Shown here: positions 11,359 to 23,690 of the stretch, one piece after another
Layout of the letters: every line of letters starts with the position of its first letter
Numbering within the stretch: the stretch's first letter is position 1
Assembly: GCA_000727475.1 (NCBI GenBank)
Contig: KL647290.1
Span: forward strand, 4,041,373-4,105,372
Reading direction: 5' to 3'
Length of the DNA: 64,000 bases
DNA from: Sarcocystis neurona
Taxonomy: Eukaryota; Apicomplexa; Conoidasida; Eucoccidiorida; Sarcocystidae
The notes under the pieces: model-generated
The model's database searches: none
What the model was told of the DNA's origin: nothing
What the model saw: only the letters and a program-made list of their open reading frames with translations
Made by a program: the position numbers and the translations under genes

Positions 11359-14300
11359 CTACTCTGCGTGCTGCGGCTGTTGCTGCAGTCTCTCTGTCTG
11401 TTGTTGCTCGTTCCGCGAAGAAGGCGGCTGCTGTTGTCGCTGTCGTCTGCTGCGGAGCACCTTTTCTTCCTGCGCCTCCCCCTGCTGCTTTTCCCGGGGC
11501 TGCTGCTCTGCGGAAGTATTCTGCTGATGCTTCCTTCTCTCATGAGAAGCTGCTCGCTCATGCGGCGCCTGGCGCAGGACAGGGCTTGTGTCCCGCAAAC
11601 GCTGTTGCTCTCGTTGCAGCTGCGATGGGTTTGCTATTTGTTGCTGCCCCTGCTTCCTCTTTGGCTGCTTTTTTGTCGGAAGAACCTGCTGACGCTGCTG
11701 CGGTCCTGTCTCCTCGGGTGTCTGTTGCTCTCCCTGTTCCTTCTGGTGCTCCTGTTTCGTTGTCGGCTGCCGCTCTTCTTGCTTTTGCTGCTCTGACCTC
11801 TGCTTCTTCTGCGTCTTCTCCTCGGTCTCTGATTTTTCCGCGTGTTGCTGCTGTTGCTTCTTTTGCTGTTGCGGCTGCTCGGACCCTCCGCCAGCCGCAG
11901 CACCAGCAGCAGAAGTGGACAAGTTATGACGCAGCACACTCGTCGTGGAGAACTCTTCCGCTTCCTGCATGTACTGCGTCTCTCTCTGTTCCTCTTCATC
12001 TTTCCTTTCCTCTTCTTCTAATATTTTTCTGTCATTCGCTGCCGCTTCTTTCTTTTTGTGGCATCGTCGGCTGCTGCTCGAAGCTCCGCTGCTGCCCGCA
12101 CGGGCATCTGCACTGCCGCTCCTTCTAGCATGCAGCTGCTGCTGGCTCTGTGATACTGATCGGTGCTGCAGTTTCTCCTTCCCCTGCTCTTCCTCCTCTG
12201 CTACTTCTCCGCTACTCTCTTCGCTGATCCTGCTCCTCCCAGATCTGCTGCTGCTGCTTCTGCTGCTGCCGCTCGTGCCTCTACTGCTTCTGCTGTTGCT
12301 GCTGCTGTCGTTTCTCTCTGTGCTATTATCACTGCTGCCTGGTTTCCCTCTGCCGCTCCCACCACGTCTCCTTCTGCGGCTCCTGGAGCTGCTGTGGCTG
12401 CTGTCGCTGCTGCACCTCTCGCTGCTGCTGGTCTTCCCGGCAATACCTTCACCGCTGCTGCTGCTGTTTCTGCTGCTGCTACTGCTAAGGCATGGAGATC
12501 TTCGAGCTTTTCCTTCCTGCTCTGTCAAACGTTCAGCCCTGTGCGGTTGCCGCTGCTTCTGTCTCTGCTGCTGCTGCTTCTTCTTCCTCTTCTGCGGGGA
12601 TTCCTCTTCTCTCCCCCCATCCTGCTGCGACTGTCGCTGCTGCTGCGACTGTCCCTGCTGCCGCTGCTGCAGATGTGCTGCTGCCTTACAAGTCTTCTTC
12701 TCCGACCCCGGAAAGATCATGCTGCACCTCCTCTTCGATGGCTGAGATCGAGGAGCACGTCCGCCTGCAGCAGCAGCAGCACCAGCGACTGCGTCTCTTC
12801 CGAGCAGCGTCCACCTCCTATCTTCCGTTGCTGCTGTTCCTGTTGCTGCTGTTGCTGTCGCTGCTGTTGCTATTCCTGTTGCTGCTGTTGCTATTGCTGC
12901 TGCTGCTGTTGGTGTTGTTGCTGTTGCTGCTGCTGTTTTCCATTTCAGCGAGACGACCTTTTCAGCGACACATGGAGAAGCTTCACACTTTTCTTCTCTG
13001 CTCGACTGCTGCTGCGCTGTTGCCCGCCTTTTTGCTCTACCATCAACGTTTGCAACATCCTTCCTTCTCTTCTCCTTTCCTGCTGCTGCTGCCGTCCTCC
13101 TAACAGAAGCTGCAAAGGCGGCCAGCTCTACTTCGGGTACTGCTGCTTCTCCTGCTGAATACGTATCTTCTGCCTTCCCTGCCCTCTCTCCTGCCTCTGC
13201 AAATACCCCGCCTGTTGCTGCCGCCTCTTCTTCTTCCTCTCCTTCATCCGCTGCCGTATCACTTTCCGTCTCCTCCTCCTCCTGTTCCTCCTCCTCTTCG
13301 CACTGGCTCTTCTCTTCTGCTGCGTCTACTAGCCCTTCTCCAGCAGCCGCTGTGTGCGTGGAGCTGCGGCGGCTGCACTCGGCAGCTGTGCGTGCCGGTC
13401 TGTCCTGCTGTCGAAGAAGTTTCTTCGAAGCAGTGAAGGTTGGCGAGTTCAACGATCTCCTCCTTTTGACAGAAGAAATAAAAGGAGAAGAGAGAAGGGC
13501 AGAAGAACAAACATTGCCGCGGTCTGGGGAGCGCACACAAGAAGGAGCAGGGTCCTGGTGCACTGCTGCTGACGTGAATTCCTTCCTGCCACTGCTGCTG
13601 CTGCTGTTGCGGTGCTCGTTCGCGTGACCACCAACAGGCAGAGGAGGCGAGCGCGGAGGAGGAAAAGCAGCAGCAGCAGGGGAAGCAGAAGAAGCAGCAG
13701 GAGACGCACCAGCAGCAGCAGCAAGCAGATCAACCTCCTCTTCGTCCTCCTCGTGAGGACGCAGGCTGCTGCTGCTCGTCCCTGCCTCCGAGATGGCAGA
13801 CAGTCTCGCCTCGTCTGCTGCAGCAGCAGCCGAACCCCCCCCACCACCAGCCGCAGCCGCTCCACGAGCAGTAGCAGGAGCAATAATAGTAGCTGTACCA
13901 GCAGGGCCAGCAGTGGCAGGATAGGCGGCAGCTAAAGCACCAGCGCGGGCAGCACGAACAGCAGCGGTAGTAGAGAGAAGAGGAGTAGCTCTGCGAGGAG
14001 AGCAAGAGCTGCGGCACGGCTGCCGGAATCGAGGAGAGGCAGCACGGCTCGACGGCGAAGATAAAATATGCTGCTGCTGTTCTTTTAAAATCTGTAGCAA
14101 CTCTTCCTCGTTGTCGTTCTCTTCCCCTTCCCCATGTTCGTCCTGCTGCTGCTTCTCTTTCCACGACTGCAGCCGCCCGGCAGAAACGGGATACTCCTTC
14201 CTTCTAGACAGCTGCTCTGTAGAGTCCTGCTCCTGCTGATACTGTCTCTGTTGCTGTTCCTGTTCCTGCTGCTGCACGGGTTGCTGCTGCTGTTGTGCAA

Positions 14301-17300
14301 CGTCCTTCCTTCGCAGTCCCCCCGGCTCCAGCGTCTGCTCATTCGACTGCTGCTGCTGCCTCTTCTGGTCGCCCCGTCCCTGCCGCTGCTTCTTCCCCAA
14401 GACGTCCCGCTGTTGGTGTTGCTGCGGCTGCTGCTTCCGCAACCCCTGCTGCTGCGCCTCCTGCAGAATCTGTCGCGGCTGCAGCTGCACCGCCCGCTGC
14501 GTGGGCTGCTGCTGTTTCTGCGGCGATCTCGGCTGCTCCTGCTGCTGGTGCTGCGGTTGGTGTGGCTGGTGCAGCGAGTGCGCGTGGTGCTGCTGCGGCT
14601 CTAGGGTGTTGACGGGCATTAGAGAAAGCGCTCTAGACGGATAGACAGCAGCTTCTCTCACTACGAACCGGACCAAGGTTTGTACGCACACAGCAGCAAG
14701 AAGCAGCAGCGAGGACTGCAGAGGCAGCAGCCGCAGCAGGTGGTGCTCACGCAGCAGCTGCTGCAGCGTAGTAACAGCGGCAGCACCGAGGAAGTAGACC
14801 AGCCAATACAGACGCGTCCGTAACGGCGAGCGAGCGCCGGAAGTGAGACAAGCCAGTCCACCTATTGTGGGGTGAATATGAGTGATGTACAGGAGGAAAA
14901 GTCGCAGCAGGACGTTGGGCAGCAGCAGCAGCAGCAGCTGCGGTGCCTGCCACATGAAATCGAGCAGCAGCGCACTGTGAAGTGACGGCTGCCGCAGCCA
15001 CCCGAAACGTGAGAACAAAGAGGAAGAAACTGCAGCAGCAGGGAAAAGACCAGCTGCTGCTGCAGCTCCGCTCAAGATCTGCAGCACTTTCCCCAGAACA
15101 GTGGGCAGCATCTCTCCCCCTCCCACAACATCGCCTCCCCATGCCGCTGCTCCCTCGGGGGCCTCAGCAGCAGCAGCGGCTGGGAAAGAAGCAGCAGCAG
15201 CAGCAGCACCACAGCGATCGGCGGAGAAGAGTGGAGAGGAAAACGAAGCATACCAAGAGGAGTGTATGCTCGACGCCGCAGACGAAGCAGCAGCAGCACG
15301 ATGAAGAGGAGCAGGTGAGGCAGTCGCAGCAGCAGGGGCTGCAGCAGCACTGCGTGTCCTGCTCTGCGGCTGCAAGGCGTCAGAGGACTGAGAGATATCT
15401 ACGCGCCTTCTTCTGGCGAAGGGCAGCAGCAGCAGCAGACGGTGTAGCAGCAAACGCAGGACGGAGGGGCGTCCCCTCGCTCTCTCCCCGTGCTGCTGTC
15501 CCGACACCCCGGCGTCTGTCTGCAACGTCGCACTGCTGCTGCTGCTGGCCGCCAGCAGGTGCTGGCGCTGTGCTCCGCCGTGCGGCAAAGCCCCCGCCCG
15601 TCGCTCCCCTTGGCCAGCAACAGGAGCAGGACGGGGGGCTGCTGGTACTGAGAAAGATCCGAGGGGAGGGAAGAGGCAGCAAAGCTGCTGCTCCGTTTTG
15701 CTGCTGCGGCTGCTGCCACTTGTCTTGGGCTGCTGCTTCTTCCACGCCTCCCACGCAGCAGCAGCAGGTGAGGAAGCAGCAGGGTGAGACGCACGGATCG
15801 CAAAAGGTTCAGGAGGGGCCAGCAGTGCGATCCCCAAAAGTTGGAAAGCAGCAGCAGAAAGGAGGGAAGAGAGTAGCCGCAGAAGCTGCCAGCAGCAGAG
15901 ATGAGGAGTGGGGTGAGTAGGGCCGCCAGCGAAAAGAGAGAGCAGCAGGAAGAGCGTCATCAGGTGGAGCGACGCCCCACAAAGAAACGCCGGCAGCAGC
16001 CGCGTGAACGTGAAGAAGCTACTCGCCGCTGCAACAACAAAACAGCAACCTGGACGGAAATTCTCAGGGATGTCCGCAGTACAGAAAGCGGAGGAACGAA
16101 GCGACCTACGTGCATCAGAAAGTACCGGGAGAAGCAAAACACCAAAGACTGCGAAGGGTGAAACACGAAGAACGAAGAAAAGGAAATTCTAAAGAATATC
16201 TGTGGACGGGGAGAGGACGCCGAGAGGGGACCAGAGACAGCGAGAGACGGAGAGAGAGCGCAAGAAAAAGAAGGACGACGAGGCGGAGAGACAGCGTGAC
16301 TGAGCGAAAGTCTCGCGGAAAGAAAGAACAAAATGCAGCACCAACAGATAGAAGGAGAGGCGCGAGAAAAGAGATTACAGTAGAACAGGCAGTCAAGCAA
16401 GGAGAAGCGGAAAAAGAGGTAGAGAGAGACACCGCACAGAGTGAGGAAGCACGGCAAGAAGTGCAGCGAGAAACCAATGCAGCAAAAAAGAAGTGCAGTG
16501 GAGACGAAGAGGCCGAAAGAGAAAGACAGAGAGACAGAGAGACAGGGAGGCATGGAGACAGGGAGACAGGGAGATAGAGAGACAGGGAGACAGAGAGATA
16601 GGAAGGCAGGGAGACAGAGAGATAGGAAGGCAGGGAGACAGGGGGCAGGGAGACAGCGAGACAGGGAGAGAGGGAGAGGAGAAGAAGCGGAGACGGAAGA
16701 AGAGCGGGAGGAGGAGAGACGAAGGGGAAGGGAACTGAAAGCGATCGATAAGAAGGGACGCCGAGAGGGAAGACGCAAGCGGAGGGAGGGAGGAGCGAAA
16801 CGAAACTCAGAAAGAGGACCAAAGGACACGGAGAGCAACCACAAGAAGAACGGAGAAAGGAGAGGGAAAGGACCGCAAGGCGCGGAAGGCAAAGAAGAAC
16901 ACGAAGAAGAGATGAACGAAGAGAGGGATAGACAAGAAGACAAAAAGTAGCTTCCGTCTTCGGCTCTCTTACTTAGCAACACCCAAACTTCTACCCAGAA
17001 GGTCACTTCCATCCACGCCGCGCGCATCGCCTCCTGCTCTCTCTGATACGCCACAGCAGCAGCTTCGAGCAGCTGGCTCCTTGTCTCGTGCTGCCCCTGC
17101 TGCTTGTGACGCCGAGGGGATTCCTGCTGCGGCCGGCGCAGCAAACTGCGGATGCGGCTGGTGAAGCCCAGCCCACGCTGCCTTTGCACCGCTGCTGCAG
17201 GTCGGTCACCTGCTGCTGCTTCGCTGCCGCTGGTGCAGGTGGCGTGCGGAGACGCAGGAACGGCAGCAGTAGCAGCACCAGTGGTACTGGGATGGCACCG

Positions 17301-18254
17301 ACGTCGGAGTTGCTGCCTGTGGGGTGCTGTGCCGTAGCTGCCGCTGCTGCTACTAGTAGCAGCGCACCCATTTTGGTCTAACGCTGCGCCAGAAGCAGCG
17401 GGAGCGGAAGAATGAACAGCAGAAAGGACAGGAAGGGAAGAAGAAGGAGAAAAAGACTTTCCGTCTTGTCGAGCAGCAGTTACCTCTGCAGAAATCTTCG
17501 CTGCGGGCCGGAAAACGCCTCGTCCACGAGAAGCAGCAGCAGCAGGAAGAGCTTCGTCTGCCTCCCTCTCTTCTTCTTCTTCGTTCGAGGCTGCATATTC
17601 ATCGTCTTCTTCCGGCGGCTGCCGATACTTGATGAGCTCCAGGAAAGGCAGGAGACGAGGGAAGTGTATGAGGCGTGAGCAGCAGGCAGCAGAGCCGAGC
17701 ACAGCGATAGGCCGGAGAAGAGTCGCCTCGAGAGCGAAGAGCGTGTGAGGCGACAGCAGCAGCAGCAGTCCGGAATAAGCAGTAGTAGCAAGAAGGAATG
17801 GAACACAGAAGAAGAACGTGTCTGCTGCCTGGCCGAGGAGCTGCTGCAGCCGCAAGGAGAAAGCAGCTTTGGCTCTGCGGAGGCGATCGTACACTCCGAT
17901 GTGCCACAGCAGCAACAGCACCAGCAGAGCCTGCAGCGATCCGCAGACGTACAGGCGGTGTCTGGGCTCCAGAGACAGGAACTCGGCAGCGAGACGAGAC
18001 AGCAACGGACGAAGATACGGCCACGACACATTTACCCAGAAAAACACCAGCCGCAGGAAGCAGATCAGAAAGCCTCCTAGGGCCCGGGAGACCTCTATGA
18101 AGGCGACGGAGAGCGTGTGAAGAAGACGGAACGTAGCACCGGCTAACGCCTGCAGCAGCTCCGTCGCAGAACACCGGAGAAACGCATCAACACTGGCGCA
18201 GTCTTCTGCCAAGAACTGGGGAGAGACGTGCAAATAGTAGGAGATACATGACAT
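11359..18254 (-). CDS. Giant multi-pass membrane protein with TB2/DP1/HVA22-like hairpins and Q/A/S-rich tail
   Basis: Exons 18254-16973 and 16028-11359 give 1984 codons including the stop. The intron has donor CTAA|GTAAGAG and acceptor TTTTGTTGTTGCAG, and phase 1 agrees on both sides. The N-terminal part has hydrophobic segments near residues 60-76, 101-118 and 147-167. The sequence across the intron, FWVEVWVLLTASSFFTF, continues with about 30 hydrophobic residues. It resembles the TB2/DP1/HVA22 (REEP) motif, in which a short 'P-x-x-x-x-S' turn is followed by W-x-x-YW and a long hairpin. A second such unit lies near residues 780-890 (HPTIGGLACL, RTRLYWLVYFLGAA). Family members are usually 150-250 aa and shape tubular ER; here acidic and homopolymer inserts split the first unit, and over 1000 residues of Gln, Ala, Ser, Glu and Arg/Ser-rich sequence follow. 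Start is uncertain: ATG 18254 is the simplest, but an acceptor before 18215 could join an upstream exon. Gene confidence is high; family assignment moderate. Confidence 0.7.
12830..12945 (-). repeat. Ala/Thr/Ile coding minisatellite in the giant gene
   Basis: Minus-strand sense encodes repeated ATAATGIATAA-type units from a CAACAG/CAGCGG/CAACAGGAATAG pattern. Within the exon it keeps frame, so copy-number changes in multiples of three would be tolerated. Confidence 0.6.
16535..16665. repeat. GA-rich minisatellite in the intron of the giant gene
   Basis: Plus strand shows repeated GACAGGGAGACAGAGAGATAGGAAGGCAGG-like units; on the coding (minus) strand this is a long pyrimidine-rich intron. 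The open frame that crosses the intron is therefore not coding. Confidence 0.85.
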
Positions 18255-18840
18255 CGGATAGATGAGAAACAACACCACGCGTGGGGCCAGCAGCAAACGA
18301 CAGACTGACCTACCAGCAGCGAGACTCGCGTGCAGCACGCGGCCCAGCCGCCAGCAGCCGCGGGACGGGAGGGAGACGCCATTACTTTCTGCATCTGCGG
18401 CAGCGGGTGCTGACGAGATGCCCGCAGAGGGACTCTCCCGCCCACTGGGCAGCAGGGAGGGAGACGGGGAGACAGGGTGACGAGACGTGAAGGGGGAGAA
18501 AAGAGAGGACGCAGAGAAAGAGGGGAAAGAAGGACAGCAGAGGGGACCGAAGGAAGCAGAGGCAGACGACGGAGAGGGAAAGAAGGGACAGGAATACGAA
18601 CCCGCAAAGTTTGAGAGACACGGAAATTGGAAAAGCGACGGACGTCTGCTGCTACGTGACGGGGCGGGGGACAACATGGTGGTAAACAACAGGGGTACAA
18701 ACGGACGCCCAGAGCAAGGAGGAGGAAAAGTCAAAAGAGAAGAAAGGAGCGAAAAGGAAGTGGGCGCGAACAAGGGAAGACACTGCGAAGGGGCATGCGA
18801 TCACGTGAAGGAGAAGACTGCGAGGACCACAAAGCGAAAC

Positions 18841-18943
18841 CTGGCGTAGTCGGTTAAGCTTTCCGTAGAAGGAGAAAAAATTCTGCATGCAGAGGGGAGA
18901 CAACAACGCCAGTCCCACAGACTCCACGAGCGCCACGGTAGGG
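18841..18943 (-). CDS. Candidate upstream exon of the giant membrane-protein gene
   Basis: Minus-strand frame with VALVESVGLALLSPLCMQNF and then FFSFYGKLNRLRQ, bounded by an AG before 18943 and a CAG|GTTTCG donor-like site at 18841. The exit phase (0) matches an acceptor (CTCTCCCCAG) before 18215 in the large exon, so it could replace the ATG start at 18254. The donor is weak and an overlapping second frame is also open, hence the low score. Confidence 0.35.
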
Positions 18944-20036
18944 CTTCAGTGAAGGTGGCTACACGAGGAAATGCGTCAAATGTACAAGGGACTTCGCCCA
19001 CATATATGTACACGTCCACAAGAATACGTGTCTCTCTCTCTTTCACATGGCGGCCGGGCCATCCGTGTACATACCTCTCAAATAACTCGACGAAGAATAC
19101 ATATATTTTTTCAGTCAAACAGACGTCTGTCTCTGTGCGCACGTGTGTGTCTCTCTCTATACATATATATCTATCTATATATATATATATATATATGTAA
19201 GCACTCCTCATGTATATGTATGAGCATTCGCACTGTGTAGGGAAAGATGAAAAAGTCCAACGCACCGTACATCCCCTTGGGTGATTATCAACTCGAACTG
19301 ACATACATGAATATATATATATATATATATGTATGTAACTTCCCACTTAATAAGTCGAAGTGACATATATCGACGCATGCGTGTATATATATATGTATAT
19401 GTAGCTTCCCGCAGGGCAATTAGTAAGTCGAAGTGACATATGTGGACGTGTATATATATATATATATATACGTCACTTCCCGTTGGGCAATTATGGCAAT
19501 TATCCAGTCGAAGTGACATACATCACCGGAAATGCCCGCCACCACCCTGCTCCAAGTTGCATCACCCCAAAAAAAGAAAGAGCCAACCGTAGACTTCATA
19601 TACAGAGACACATGTCTGCTTCTATGTACTCAGACACGTATGTATATATATATGTATATATACATATATATATCTACACTTTCACACCTCGGTATATATA
19701 TATATATATGGCAGTGTCATAGACAGACGTACATATATGTGTAGTTATATTAATACGCATGTGTACGACGCTCTCACGACTCACATATCGGCAAACATGT
19801 ATAAACGCGTGTACACATATATGATACGTATACAATGGGGCAACAAACAGATACACATAGCTGTTTGATTATCTTTGGACGTATATATATGTATATATAT
19901 ATGTATAGGCCTATATATATATACATATGTATACACACATATGTATATACGTATCTCTTTCAGATTCACACACCAGTATACGTATATCTTCATACGTATA
20001 TGTGTAAACATTTATATATATATATATATACATCAG
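18944..20036. other. Intergenic, microsatellite-dominated
   Basis: Beyond the minisatellite entered separately, this stretch is (TA)n runs (19170-19195, 19310-19330, 19690-19710, 19890-19925, 20010-20030) and short unique sequence. No coding signal on either strand. Confidence 0.5.
19285..19525. repeat. Minisatellite, four copies of a 70-80 bp unit
   Basis: Core AAGTCGAAGTGACATAYAT appears at about 19290, 19351, 19424 and 19506, each preceded by a CTTCCC..GGGCAATTA-type segment and separated by (TA)n. A single dispersed copy of the core lies at about 57703-57720. Confidence 0.85.
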
Positions 20037-20115
20037 AGCAGTGTCTGTGCCGCTGGAGATCCACAAGCTCACGGGTGTCGAGGCGCCTCTTTCTTCCGAA
20101 CGTGCGCTGATTTAA
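20037..20115 (+). CDS. Possible short terminal exon
   Basis: After ACATCAG the plus strand reads AVSVPLEIHKLTGVEAPLSS and a few more residues to a TAA at 20113-20115. The composition is protein-like against a TA-rich background, but no upstream exon with a matching phase was identified. Confidence 0.25.
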
Positions 20116-20470
20116 AAAGAAGAAAGAAAACGAGAACAGGACGAGGAAGAAGTGAAGGGGAAGGACACGAAGGAGAAGAACGGGAAGCGGAGAACGCAAG
20201 GGAGGGCGTCTCAGAGAAACGACGCAGGACAGCTGTTCTATTCGGCTCTTCTTTTGTACAAATATGCTCTTTTAACACGTCCGTGATGGTGGGCTTGCAC
20301 ACGTATAAACACATAAATATATGTATATGTATGCACACATATGTCCGCGGTGCTTCTGTGTATCCAGTATGCGTTGTTCTCTTTGGTCATGTATATCTTC
20401 GGTGTCGAGTAGATTGTTAAGAAGATGCTAGTTTTCAAAATTCGAGCGCAGACGTAGGGAGAGGGTTTTC

Positions 20471-20989
20471 TTGCTAATGTATTTCGCTTCTCTTCTTTTC
20501 CTGCTGAAGAAGGTGGGGAAGAAGAGAATAGGAAGACGGTGTGCCATAAGAAAGTTGGACTGGTTGTCTGCTCCTCCGCCAACGAGTTTCTCTTCTGGTT
20601 GTTACTCAGCACGCTGTTCGAACAAGTTCGAATTTGTCTTTGTTGCTGCCGCTGAGAGCGCAGGCCGCTGTGAAGAAATTGCCACGCGATGGCCACTCCT
20701 ACCCTCCTGCAGAGGACGTGTGTACTACAGCCGTCAGCGCACTTCACGCGTAGTGCAGGAAGCTCACTTCTTTTTGACCGGCCGCAGAGGCCCGGAATGC
20801 TTGTGTCTGAAGGGCATCTGAGACGCGGAGAACGGTTCACTTATTGAGATAAGCTGGGGCAGAAACGGCAAATCCGATAAGGTGATATATCACGAAGTAA
20901 AGGAAGGGTGCTTCCACCAGCTGCAGGCGCACTCCGTCGTGCAGCAGACGACGACGGATATGTATGGGGCATTTGGATGGAAACACTGA
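20471..20989 (+). CDS. Candidate coding segment with an in-frame TGA
   Basis: A plus-strand frame of about 116 codons ends at TGA 20819-20821, and the same frame then stays open for 55 codons to TGA 20987-20989. The second part, including EISWGRNGKSDKVIYHEVKE, looks strongly protein-like; the first part has a plausible C-terminal half. Options are a pseudogene, an intron that removes the TGA, two unrelated pieces, or UGA recoding. No domain was recognised. Confidence 0.3.
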
Positions 20990-21057
20990 GAAATATCTGT
21001 GGACACAGGCGTGTGTGGAGCTGCACGCCCAAAGGAAAGGCGAAGAAAGATGATGAC

Positions 21058-21132
21058 GCTGGAGTGTATGTACACCTCACGAGCTTATGTACACTCCACG
21101 AGTGTATGTAAACTCCACGAGTGTATGTGTAC
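21058..21132. repeat. Short tandem repeat, about 20-bp unit, 3-4 copies
   Basis: Unit close to GAGTGTATGTAMACTCCAC repeated head to tail with few changes. Confidence 0.75.
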
Positions 21133-23529
21133 GTCGACGCACGCTGCCGACGCATGAAGTTGTGGGTCACTTACGACTGTAGATGTGTGACTAGCGCGGG
21201 TTGTACACGAACGGCTCTTGAGCGGACTGAGAAGACGGAAGAAACGAAAAACAACGTGCAAGACGAAAACGAGAGAGACACTGTGCCGTCGATATACCGT
21301 CCTTTTTGACTAGAAGACTAGTATGACACGCTCTTCTTTCAGGCACAGGCAGAGTTTAGTAGATACATCTGCACTGGCAGTAAAGCACGAAAACTCGAAC
21401 TCTACACGCGTGAAGAAGTGCTGTAAACGGAGAAAAATGCAGGAATGCACGGGCGCGAAAATGAAGCCGGGCTCACGGAGAAGAGAGGAATAACGGCACA
21501 ACGGAAAGAGCCTCGTAAAGGCACAGGATAAAGTGCTTCAGTCCTGACCACTACCAGAATAAGACGACGAAAAGTGACGACAACAAAGGAAAAAAAATAC
21601 CTCTCTGACTTTAAATAGAGGATTAATATTCTCGCGGTGCAGGTCTTGCACATTTTTGTGAACAGTCGGCCCAGCATGCCGCTGCGTAGCGGACTGTTGT
21701 ATGCGCCTGCCTTCTTGACTCGTGCTGTGTCTACTTGTGTGCTTTCCCATCCTGGTTCTTCTCTCCGGATTGTTCCGTCCAGGTCCTCTTCTTCCCTCTT
21801 TTTCTGCTCTTTTTCTCCTTTCTGAGGGAAAACACCACGCATGTGGCACTTCGTGCTTAGGAATTGACTCGTCGAAACCTGGGACAGCACAACAGCTTCC
21901 TCGCATCTTTATGGTTGTTTTCATAGATTCTGCAGCTATATGTACGTCCGTCACGTTTCTTCTCCAGCTTGTGGGTGCGACTTTTTGCTGGTCAAGCGCA
22001 GATTTCCTTTCAGCTGTCTAAAAAGTGGAGTTCACGACCATGTTTGTTTCAGCAGTGTATGTTACAATCTTCCACCAAGTGAGTTCCCGTCTCCTCTTCC
22101 TATGGAAACCTGAAGTCCTCTGCACTTCGCCGACGACCCTTCTTTTCCTTGATGCATTTTTGTTGGTAAAATCTGAAAGATGATCTCCTCCTTCCCCGTT
22201 TTTCAAGCGGAAGAGTACTCTCCGCCACCCCTTCCTTGGGAAGGGAAAACGATTCCAAGAGGCACAGCGTGTCTTCATCTGTTTACCACGAGGAATACCT
22301 CGATTCACGCGATCTTCTTGCCTCTTCCGAAACAATCGTTCCACAGTTGTTGTTCAGCCCTTCGTCGTCTGTCTTATTATGGTTCCTTAGCGCTCTTATG
22401 CAGAGCACCACACTTTCTCCTCCATTCTTCTTTTCCTTCACCGGTCAACTGCTGCATTGCATTTCGTCCCTGCGCTGTTCTCCGCATTGACTGTTAGCGT
22501 CCATACAGATATATGTAGATACCCAGGAATCCTTACTTGTTGTAGGTATACTGCAATGTGGCTCCGCAGACTTTCTGAGTTCTTTCGTTTTTCTTTCGTT
22601 TCTTCTCTTAGGTGAGATTCTCTCCTTGCTCGGAAATGCCATCCGTATCACCAGCATGGGACCGATCCGGCCGTGTAGTTATGTGCACTGCTCTCATTCC
22701 TGTGTCGCGTGTATGTGCTCGTCACGCTCTTCGTCTTTCTGCGTTTTCGTTTGCCTTGTTGAACCTCCACGAGGTGCGGACGTCTTTCCTTCTCTTTCCT
22801 TTTCTTCTCGACGGCTTACTGTTCCTCTCGTCCCCGTCCGCAAGTCATTCCCGCGCTTCGTCTGCTCGTTGGAGTCTCTTCGTCTTCTTCCGTCTTCCAA
22901 CTTTTTCCTCTTCTCTCCGCCAGATCCCCGCCTGACACTTGCACCAGCTGCAGCTACCTTCTCAAGACGACTTTCTTCGGAAGAATAATACGACTTCTGC
23001 TCCACCAACTTTTCAACATGCACAGCTTCTCTGTGTCAGCGTCTAGCAGGCGTCAACGCGTGTCTTTTCTCGGTAAATACCTAATTTTAGAAATGTTGGC
23101 TCTTTCACTGTAAAGGAGTTCGCGGTACTAGACGTATATGTTTGCTTATATATATCTGGATACATACCCGTCTGTAGCGTCGTCTTGGGTCGGAACATAG
23201 GGAGTTTGCCCTTCGTTTTTCTATCTGTACGTATATATACATATGTATATATATGTGTGTATTCGGCAATATTTCGCTTACCACATGAGTTTCAGCTGCG
23301 TCAACGTATCTGTGCGTAGGTAACTCGTGGAATATAGCATCTAGAAGGGGACAGGTGTACACAGGACTTTTCGTTTACCACTTTTACAAAGAGGAAGAGG
23401 GAAATGCCGTCGCTTCGCTCCTGCTGATCTTCGCTGTCGTAAGGAGGGGAAGAGAAAAATAGAGAGAGAGAAAGAGATAGACATGCGCAAGCTCGTCTCT
23501 CCAACCTTGTTTTACAGCAAGAAGAGGCG

Positions 23530-23690
23530 ACAGCTCTCTCACTCTCTCACTCTCTCACTCTCTGTGTCTCTCTCTGTGTTCTCTCGCTGTCAGGGGGTTT
23601 TCTTTTCTCTCTCTGTCTTCCTTCTATGTCTGTCCCCATCTCTTTCCATTCCTTCTCTCTCTCCATCTGTCTGTCTACAAGCATCTTATG
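23530..23690. repeat. CTCTCA / CTCT simple repeat
   Basis: Several head-to-tail CTCTCACTCT units followed by CTCTGTGT and mixed pyrimidines. Confidence 0.85.

Noticed and set aside
10944..13158. Long Leu/Cys/Ala-rich frames on the plus strand (394, 277 and 331 codons)
   Set aside because: They are antisense to the giant minus-strand gene, which has a phase-consistent intron, membrane hairpins and normal composition. Poly-Leu and poly-Cys come from reading CTG and TGC.
16100..16970. Plus-strand Arg/Glu-rich frames and minus-strand Ser/Pro/Leu frames over the GA-rich stretch
   Set aside because: The stretch is the intron between exons ending at 16973 and starting at 16028; frames arise from the purine repeat.
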